From: Spirochaetota bacterium
Lineage (GTDB): Bacteria; Spirochaetota; JAGLSM01; JAKPMW01
Direction of reading: 5' to 3'
Length of the DNA: 9,876 nucleotides
Assembly: GCA_029548715.1 (NCBI GenBank)
Contig: JAKPMW010000115.1
Coordinates: 1 to 9,876 of the forward strand
Program-made: the position numbers and the translations under genes
In this document: piece after piece, positions 7,001-9,876 of the stretch
Layout of the letters: the number at the start of each line of letters is the position of its first letter
How positions within the stretch are numbered: the first letter of the stretch is position 1
The notes under the pieces: generated by a model
Told to the model about the DNA's origin: nothing
The model's database searches: none
The model's input: only the letters and a program-made list of their open reading frames with translations

Positions 7001-7575
7001 ATGTGCTTGCCATGGGACGTAATGTCAATGTGCTTGTTCTTGACACCGAGGTGTACTCCAATACCGGCGGGCAGTCTTCCAAGGCCACCCCGATCGGGTC
7101 GATTGCCAAGTTTGCCGCTTCGGGCAAAAAGATCGGGAAAAAGGACCTCGGCTTGATGGCCATGACCTATGGCTACATCTATGTGGCTTCGGTCAACATG
7201 GGTGCGGACAAGGCCCAGCTTCTCAAGGCCCTGCTCGAGGCCGAGGCCTATGATGGCCCGTCCCTGATTATCGCCTATGCTCCCTGCATCAATCACGGGA
7301 TTGACATGCGCAAGAGCCAGGAGGCCGAAAAGAAGGCAGCCGCTTCAGGGCACTGGCCGATCTACCGCTTTAACCCCCTCCTCAAGGGCGAGGGCAAGTC
7401 GACACTGGTATGGGAGTCCAAGGAGCCGACGCTTGACTTCAAGGAATACCTCATGTCCGAACGGCGCTACTCGATGCTGGCCAAGCAGGACCCGGCTGAA
7501 GCTGAAAAGCTGTTTGCCCTTGCTGCTGAAGATGCGAAGAGGCGCTTTGCCCAGTACAAGAGGTTTACCGACTGA
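4072..7575 (+). CDS. nifJ: Pyruvate:ferredoxin (flavodoxin) oxidoreductase, single-chain
   Basis: This 1167-residue enzyme oxidatively decarboxylates pyruvate with CoA to acetyl-CoA, CO2 and reduced ferredoxin or flavodoxin. The domain order is as in Desulfovibrio africanus PFOR, and the residue numbering agrees almost exactly. Pyruvate/TPP-side residues T31, E64 and R114 are present. The transketolase-C-like and EKR/gamma regions follow (about 260-640). A 2[4Fe-4S] ferredoxin domain has C685/C688/C691/C695 and C741/C744/C747/C751. Proximal cluster cysteines are C807, C810, C835 and C1072. The TPP-Mg motif GDGWA (D964) runs to N997. No key residue is missing. The protein ends near where the D. 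africanus C-terminal extension (domain VII, linked to oxygen stability) begins, so it is likely oxygen-sensitive. It stands alone, followed by a strong terminator. Strong Lys codon AAG and Gly GGC use suggests a highly expressed gene. Confidence 0.97.
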   Translation: MSKKFVTIDGNTAAAHVAYAFSEVAAIYPITPSSTMGELADEWAAKHRTNIFGQELSVVEMQSEAGAAGAVHGSLSAGSMTTTFTASQGLLMMIPSMYKIAGEMLPTVFHVSARSLAAQSLSIFGDHQDVMAVRQTGFALMAANTVQETMDLALVAHLATLEAEIPFLNFFDGFRTSHEIQKVEEIDYETMKSLVEHRFIERFRRRAINPEHPTAKVAQQVADVYFQGRETTNKNYDALPELVQKYMDKVGAVIGRKYKLFDYVGAADAERIIIAMGSSCDAIEEALGYLQAKGEKVGLLKVRLYRPFSVKHLLAAIPASVKKIAVLDRTKEPGAIGEPLYLDVKAALEGSGKTVIGGRYGLSSKEFTPAMIKAVYDHLSGKCFHNFTVGINDDVTHLSIPVGEEIDTEASDVKRCIFWGYGSDGTVGANKDAIKIIGDNTEMYAQGYFSYDSKKSGGITVSHLRFGNSPIHSPYLINKADFVALHKPEYIGRYDILGPIKEGGTFLLNSEWSNEEVFGHLTEDMQKTIIEKKISFYNINAYKIAHEVGLGNRINSVMQAAFFKISGVMPEAKAMELIKAAIKKTYGKKGEDIVKQNWECVDRTSEALVKVSVPAQPGKAAPVRKLIPDNADAFAKEIIEPTMRLKGDQIPVSKMAYDGVLPTATSRLEKRGVATEVPHWIAENCIQCNQCVFVCPHATIRAKQILPADSAKGPATFKTVKSKTKNERDLDYKIQVYVEDCVGCGSCVETCPKAALEMKPLADERAAGESENAVYFDSLPVITEGAPTNTLKGSQFLQPLFEFSGACAGCGETPYVRLITQLFGDRMVVANATGCSSIYGGTFPTVPYCKNEKGEGPAWGNSLFEDNAEYGFGMRLAIDANRKQLATLLSEVKSASPDLTAAVDKTLSLWGKADDEAKAAADVLKAALKKALGQASGEIKSKIERAIALENYIVDKSVWIFGGDGWAYDIGYGGLDHVLAMGRNVNVLVLDTEVYSNTGGQSSKATPIGSIAKFAASGKKIGKKDLGLMAMTYGYIYVASVNMGADKAQLLKALLEAEAYDGPSLIIAYAPCINHGIDMRKSQEAEKKAAASGHWPIYRFNPLLKGEGKSTLVWESKEPTLDFKEYLMSERRYSMLAKQDPAEAEKLFALAAEDAKRRFAQYKRFTD

Positions 7576-7593
7576 TGCATGCCGGTGTGTTGA

Positions 7594-7623
7594 GCTCCGG
7601 CCTGTAGTTTTCCAGGCCGGAGC
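7594..7623 (+). repeat. 11-bp hairpin just after nifJ
   Basis: GCTCCGGCCTG (7594-7604) pairs perfectly with CAGGCCGGAGC (7613-7623) around an 8-base loop. No T-tract follows directly, and the intrinsic terminator lies 28 bases further on. It may stabilise the nifJ 3' end or cause a pause before termination. Confidence 0.6.
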
Positions 7624-7651
7624 CGGATACGACGGTATCGGGTATTTGCAG

Positions 7652-7693
7652 GGATCGCTGGTTGCCGGGGATGGCGCCGGCGATCCTTTTTTT
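7652..7693 (+). terminator. Rho-independent terminator of nifJ
   Basis: GGATCGC (7652-7658) pairs with GCGATCC (7680-7686). Pairing extends inward through TGG/CCG with one G-U pair, and an inner GCC/GGC is also possible. The stem is followed at once by seven T residues (7687-7693). This is a textbook intrinsic terminator about 75 bases after the nifJ stop. Confidence 0.88.
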
Positions 7694-7813
7694 GTGAACA
7701 GAGCCGCCGTCTGGCTGGCTTCGGTCAAGCATCACGCTGATGAGACGCCTGATTTAGCGGGCGAATTGCTGTGAGGAGATCGACTGGGCGTGAGAGAGCC
7801 GGGCATAGCATCC
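7694..7813. other. Non-coding spacer between convergent terminators
   Basis: These 120 bases lie between the nifJ terminator and the terminator of the minus-strand HTH gene. I see no credible gene, repeat or RNA in them. Short open frames here are antisense continuations without codon support. Confidence 0.5.
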
Positions 7814-7845
7814 AAAAATAAAAGCCGCCCGGGCAGCGTGGCGGC
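7814..7845 (-). terminator. Rho-independent terminator of the double-HTH gene pair
   Basis: Read on the minus strand, GCCGCC (7845-7840) pairs with GGCGGC (7829-7824) around a 10-base loop. The stem is followed by TTTTATTTTT (7823-7814). It lies about 27 bases after the stop of the downstream HTH gene. Confidence 0.8.
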
Positions 7846-7872
7846 AGAACGTGAGCGGGTGTCGGGACCGTG

Positions 7873-8286
7873 TCAGTTGTTACGGCCGTCGGTCTTGTAT
7901 TTCCAGAGACCAAGACGAGTCGCCTTGCTCTGGACGCTTTGGGCATTTCGTCCAAAAATGCTGGCAAGTTCGGCATAGGTGTGCCTGTTGAACAGTTTTT
8001 TCAGCTTGGCGACTTCGTCAGCCCGCCAGGAGTTTTTTCGCCGGGCATTGTTTTGCGCTGCGATTGTGCTGCGATAGCCCTTTTCCTTGCGCAGGGAGAG
8101 TTCATGGGCTTTTTTGTCCACGCTCGATTTGGTGCGCTTGAGTTTTTTCGCGATTTCGGCATTGGACTGGGTCGGGTACAGTCGCTTCAGCAGGTCGAGG
8201 TCGTTTTCAGACCAGTGGTAGAGGTCTTTTTTTGCATTTTTCTTCCCGGGAAGCGGCGCTGAGGCTGATGGTTTTTTTGCGGGCAC
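7873..8286 (-). CDS. Double SANT/Myb-like HTH DNA-binding protein, paralog B
   Basis: This 137-residue basic protein has a Lys/Ala/Pro tail (residues 1-22) and two helix-turn-helix units. Unit 1 spans W25-L65 and contains WSENDLDLLKRLYP and NAEIAKKLKRTKSSVDKKA. Unit 2 spans W87-L127 and contains LKKLFNRHTYAELASIFGRN and SVQSKATRLGL. The pattern W..(D/E)...L..L(Y/F)...(S/T)..E(I/L)A..(L/F).R...SV..KA..L is that of SANT/Myb-like bacterial HTH domains, seen in some nucleases and regulators. No catalytic domain is attached. By eye it is about 55% identical to the upstream paralog over 108 residues. The start is GTG at 8286-8284, supported by GGAGG 6 bases upstream. It is probably cotranscribed with paralog A. 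Role inferred: transcription regulation or nucleoid binding. The target is unknown. Confidence 0.8.
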   Translation of the reverse strand: MPAKKPSASAPLPGKKNAKKDLYHWSENDLDLLKRLYPTQSNAEIAKKLKRTKSSVDKKAHELSLRKEKGYRSTIAAQNNARRKNSWRADEVAKLKKLFNRHTYAELASIFGRNAQSVQSKATRLGLWKYKTDGRNN

Positions 8287-8329
8287 GGCAATCCTCCGTA
8301 AAACAGTAGTTGAAATTTACTCTTTAGTA

Positions 8330-8371
8330 CATCACAAGAGGCCGATATCCCTGTGTCGGCCCCCTGTGATG
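8330..8371. repeat. Long imperfect inverted repeat between the two HTH genes
   Basis: Two 16-base arms (8330-8345 and 8356-8371) pair at 14 of 16 positions around a 10-base loop. The inner core is GGCCGA/TCGGCC and the outer core is CATCACA/TGTGATG. It lies wholly in the 100-bp gap between paralogs A and B. No T-tract follows on the minus strand, so it is not a normal terminator. It may be an attenuator, an mRNA processing or stability element, or an operator for the encoded DNA-binding proteins. Confidence 0.65.
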
Positions 8372-8386
8372 CAGTCTGCTGCGGTG

Positions 8387-8869
8387 TTATACCTCGCCAT
8401 TTTCCCGCATGCGGATTGTATGATACTTCCACAAGCCGAGCTTGGTGGCCTTGCTCTGAATGCTCTGCGGGTTGCGGTGCAGGATCTCGGCAAGTTCGCG
8501 GTATGTGCTCTTCTGGTACATCTTCTTCAGTGTGGCTTCCTCTTCCTTGGTCCAGGAATTGCGGCGCTTCTTGTTGTTGGAGATAGCCACTTTCCGGCGG
8601 TGCTCGGGGGCCTTTTTGAGACCATTGTCAAACCCCTTCTTGTCCACACTGGCTTTTGGGCGACCAAGTTTTTTTGCAATTTCGACATTTGTCATCAGCG
8701 GGTAAAGCTTGCGGAGCATGTCCAGCTCCTGCTCGGTCCAGATCCCGCGGAACTTGCGCGGGCGATCCTTTTTGCTGGCTTCGCTCTTGATGCTCCCGAG
8801 ATCTTTCCGGGACACGGTCGATTTGACAGTCTTTTTTGGGGCTGCTTTTACTGCCTTTGCTTCTTTCAT
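8387..8869 (-). CDS. Double SANT/Myb-like HTH DNA-binding protein with lysine-rich tail, paralog A
   Basis: This 160-residue, strongly basic protein starts at the ATG at 8869, set by AAAGGAG at 8883-8877. The frame runs further upstream to 8971, but through the promoter region. Residues 1-43 form a low-complexity Lys/Ala/Ser tail (KAVKAAPKKTVKSTVSRKD) reminiscent of histone H1-like tails. Two HTH units follow. Unit 1 is W44-L84, with LRKLYPLMTNVEIAKKLGRP and ASVDKK. Unit 2 is W106-L146, with LKKMYQKSTYRELAEILHRN and SIQSKATKLGL. No enzymatic domain is present. Paralog B lies 100 bases downstream on the same strand and shares about 55% identity by eye, which points to tandem duplication. It is probably a transcription regulator or nucleoid-associated protein. 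The two units could contact adjacent half-sites. Confidence 0.8.
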   Translation of the reverse strand: MKEAKAVKAAPKKTVKSTVSRKDLGSIKSEASKKDRPRKFRGIWTEQELDMLRKLYPLMTNVEIAKKLGRPKASVDKKGFDNGLKKAPEHRRKVAISNNKKRRNSWTKEEEATLKKMYQKSTYRELAEILHRNPQSIQSKATKLGLWKYHTIRMRENGEV

Positions 8870-8876
8870 CTCCAAT

Positions 8877-8883
8877 CTCCTTT
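8877..8883 (-). promoter_or_regulatory. Ribosome-binding site that fixes the start of HTH paralog A
   Basis: On the minus strand AAAGGAG lies 7 bases before the ATG at 8869. The alternative in-frame ATG at 8971 would place the coding region across the AT-rich promoter, so the shorter 160-residue product is preferred. Confidence 0.75.
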
Positions 8884-8932
8884 GTTGAATTTGCCGGGCT
8901 GCAGGTGCCTGACATATATCCCTTTGCCGAAT

Positions 8933-8960
8933 AGTATATCCAATATCAGAAAAAATCAAG
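8933..8960 (-). promoter_or_regulatory. Promoter of the double-HTH gene pair
   Basis: On the minus strand CTTGAT (8960-8955) is followed after 16 bases by TATACT (8938-8933). This predicts a start near 8926 and a leader of about 57 bases. The stretch is notably AT-rich against its GC-rich surroundings. Another possible pair (TTGCAA with TGATAT) overlaps it. Confidence 0.45.
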
Positions 8961-8969
8961 AAATATTGC

Positions 8970-8997
8970 AAAAAAAACCCACAAAAGACTTTTGTGG
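8970..8997. repeat. Perfect 19-bp palindrome with adjacent A-tract
   Basis: CCACAAAAGACTTTTGTGG (8979-8997) is a perfect inverted repeat about one central A, preceded by eight A residues (8970-8977). On the minus strand it reads as a hairpin followed by eight T residues, so it could act as a terminator of antisense transcripts. No minus-strand gene ends here, however. It sits between divergent promoters, just upstream of the HTH pair promoter and overlapping or abutting the small-gene promoter. An operator for a dimeric regulator is therefore an equally good reading. Confidence 0.7.
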
Positions 8998-9000
8998 AAC

Positions 9001-9029
9001 TTGCATACCATTGTATTACGAATTAGCAT
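9001..9029 (+). promoter_or_regulatory. Promoter of the small gene at 9036
   Basis: TTGCAT (9001-9006) and TAGCAT (9024-9029) are separated by an ideal 17 bases. This predicts a transcription start at or next to the ATG at 9036. A second, less likely pair (TTGTGG at 8992-8997, TATTAC at 9014-9019, spacing 16) would give a leader of about 10 bases. Either way there is no Shine-Dalgarno sequence. Confidence 0.45.
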
Positions 9030-9035
9030 TCAAGA

Positions 9036-9338
9036 ATGAACGGAAGACTTGAACTCTCATTTTCGGCAGCAGAACTTCGTATCCTGCGGATTTGGGCCGA
9101 GAGCACGATTCATGGCGGGCACTGGGGTGACGGTGCGGTTATCCTGCCGGACGAGGCGGCGGCCCTTGATCTTTTGGAGACACTCTCCCCGGATCTTGCT
9201 GCGGACTGTCTCCCCCGACAGATTTTTACGTTTCTTGTCTGGAGCAGCGAGAGCAGTGATACCCCGGAGGAGACAATCCTCAAGGAAAAGCTCGAAAGGG
9301 CACTTGCCGTAAGCGGGATGCCCCCGCCGGTGTTGTGA
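9036..9338 (+). CDS. Small acidic protein of unknown function
   Basis: I do not recognise this 100-residue protein. It has no signal peptide or membrane segment and is probably cytoplasmic. Visible features are a helix (SAAELRILRIWAES), a distinctive STIHGGHWGDGAVILPDE segment with two histidines and a tryptophan, and an acidic helix (TPEETILKEKLERALAV) near the C-terminus. The HGGHWGDG stretch could bind a metal or nucleotide, but that is speculation. Codon use and GC content match the neighbours, which supports a real gene. No ribosome-binding site precedes the ATG, and a plausible -10 ends 6 bases before it, so translation may be leaderless. It diverges from the double-HTH genes and could be one of their targets. 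Confidence 0.65.
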   Translation: MNGRLELSFSAAELRILRIWAESTIHGGHWGDGAVILPDEAAALDLLETLSPDLAADCLPRQIFTFLVWSSESSDTPEETILKEKLERALAVSGMPPPVL

Positions 9339-9411
9339 CGGGCTGCTCCTGAGGTATGATATTTCTTGACCGATTCTTCCTGTCTGCGCAGTACAGGTGC
9401 TCAGTCCTGCC

Positions 9412-9445
9412 AAAAAAAGACCACCGTGCCCGGCACGGTGGTCTT
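9412..9445. terminator. Strong bidirectional terminator hairpin
   Basis: GACCACCGTGCC (9419-9430) pairs perfectly with GGCACGGTGGTC (9432-9443), and two A-T pairs extend the base. On the minus strand the stem is followed by seven T residues (9418-9412), giving an excellent intrinsic terminator for the barrel-like gene that ends at 9470. On the plus strand it is followed by TTGGGTTTT, a weaker tract, so it probably also stops the small gene at 9036-9338. Confidence 0.85.
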
Positions 9446-9469
9446 GGGTTTTCCTGAAGCAGGCAGGGT

Positions 9470-9876
9470 TCAGAGTGAGTAGTTGATCCCGAACTTGAGC
9501 CAGAAGCGGAAGTCGCCGCCCTTTGCGCCCAATGCCCAGTCGGACTGGGGGACGTAGCCCATGTTGAACGAGCTCCAGAGGGTGACGCCGCTGGCAACGC
9601 TGACGCTGTACTTGGCACTGCCGATGACATCGCTGAGTGCAGAGAGGTCCTTCTTGTCCGTATTGTCCATCCAGAAACCAACGTTTACCCCCAGGTCAAG
9701 ACTGGATGAGTCCTTGACCAGTTCGATGCTGTCTCCGAAGGAGAGAGATATATAGCGGTCTTCCATTTTATTGCGGCTGCCGTTGTTGTCGTCCGGCTTG
9801 AAGGCCTGGGTAAAGGAGATCTTGGGGGCGAGGGGCAGGCTGGCAAGCTGGACACTGACCGTGCCGGTAAAATAGC
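9470..9876 (-). CDS. Probable outer-membrane beta-barrel protein, C-terminal part (5' end outside window)
   Basis: The frame is open from the right edge to the stop at 9472-9470. It gives 134 residues, so the internal ATG at 9766 is not the true start. The sequence alternates hydrophobic and polar residues in strand-length blocks (FTGTVSVQLASL, RYISLSFGDSIELV, SLDLGVNVGFWM, KYSVSVASGVTLW). Short Asp/Gly/Asn/Lys-rich turns separate them. It ends in FRFWLKFGINYSL, an aromatic-rich final strand. This fits the last several strands of a beta-barrel porin or outer-membrane protein that would be inserted by the BAM complex. The family and substrate are not identifiable from this part. A strong terminator lies 25 bases downstream. 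Confidence 0.65.
   Translation of the reverse strand, partial: YFTGTVSVQLASLPLAPKISFTQAFKPDDNNGSRNKMEDRYISLSFGDSIELVKDSSSLDLGVNVGFWMDNTDKKDLSALSDVIGSAKYSVSVASGVTLWSSFNMGYVPQSDWALGAKGGDFRFWLKFGINYSL

Noticed and set aside
7870..8262. 130-codon plus-strand open frame across HTH paralog B
   Set aside because: Antisense shadow, with the same Phe/Val/Leu-rich composition caused by complementing lysine-rich codons.
8870..8971. 34-codon N-terminal extension of HTH paralog A from the ATG at 8971
   Set aside because: It would translate the AT-rich promoter region. AAAGGAG lies directly before the ATG at 8869, where the Lys/Ala-rich tail begins.
8366..9052. 228-codon plus-strand open frame across HTH paralog A
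   Set aside because: It is antisense to a gene with clear repeated HTH units and a good ribosome-binding site. Its apparent hydrophobicity comes from reading lysine codons backwards.

Overview
The window reads as ordinary chromosomal DNA of a GC-rich, Gram-negative anaerobe. The outer membrane is implied by a beta-barrel-like C-terminus at the right edge and a secreted M23 peptidase. Anaerobic metabolism is implied by a complete single-chain pyruvate:ferredoxin oxidoreductase. The phylum cannot be fixed from the sequence alone. Spirochaetes or delta-proteobacteria-like lineages fit, but that is a guess.

Layout. Positions 1-245 (+) hold the C-terminal end of a probable GNAT acetyltransferase. 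It converges on a two-gene minus-strand operon at 2319-254: a membrane-anchored propeller-like protein, then an M23 metallopeptidase, joined by an ATGA overlap. Diverging from that operon is a Nit2-type omega-amidase (2419-3234, +), which converges on a secreted protein of unknown function (3858-3268, -). A 213-bp divergent spacer leads to nifJ (4072-7575, +), the dominant gene, whose cofactor-binding residues are all visible. It ends in a strong intrinsic terminator.

The right third is the least ordinary part. Two minus-strand paralogs (8869-8387 and 8286-7873) each carry two SANT/Myb-like helix-turn-helix units. A long imperfect hairpin separates them. An AT-rich divergent region lies upstream, with a perfect 19-bp palindrome, and leads to a small unknown plus-strand gene at 9036-9338. 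A bidirectional terminator separates that gene from the 3' part of an outer-membrane-barrel-like gene that runs off the right edge.

The genes do not form one pathway. NifJ supplies acetyl-CoA and reduced ferredoxin, the omega-amidase repairs or recycles alpha-keto acid amides, and the M23 operon acts in the periplasm on peptidoglycan. The double-HTH pair probably binds DNA. Two genes (the omega-amidase and the small gene at 9036) lack a Shine-Dalgarno sequence and start within a few bases of a plausible -10 element, so they may be leaderless. I see no CRISPR array, insertion sequence, tRNA or rRNA.
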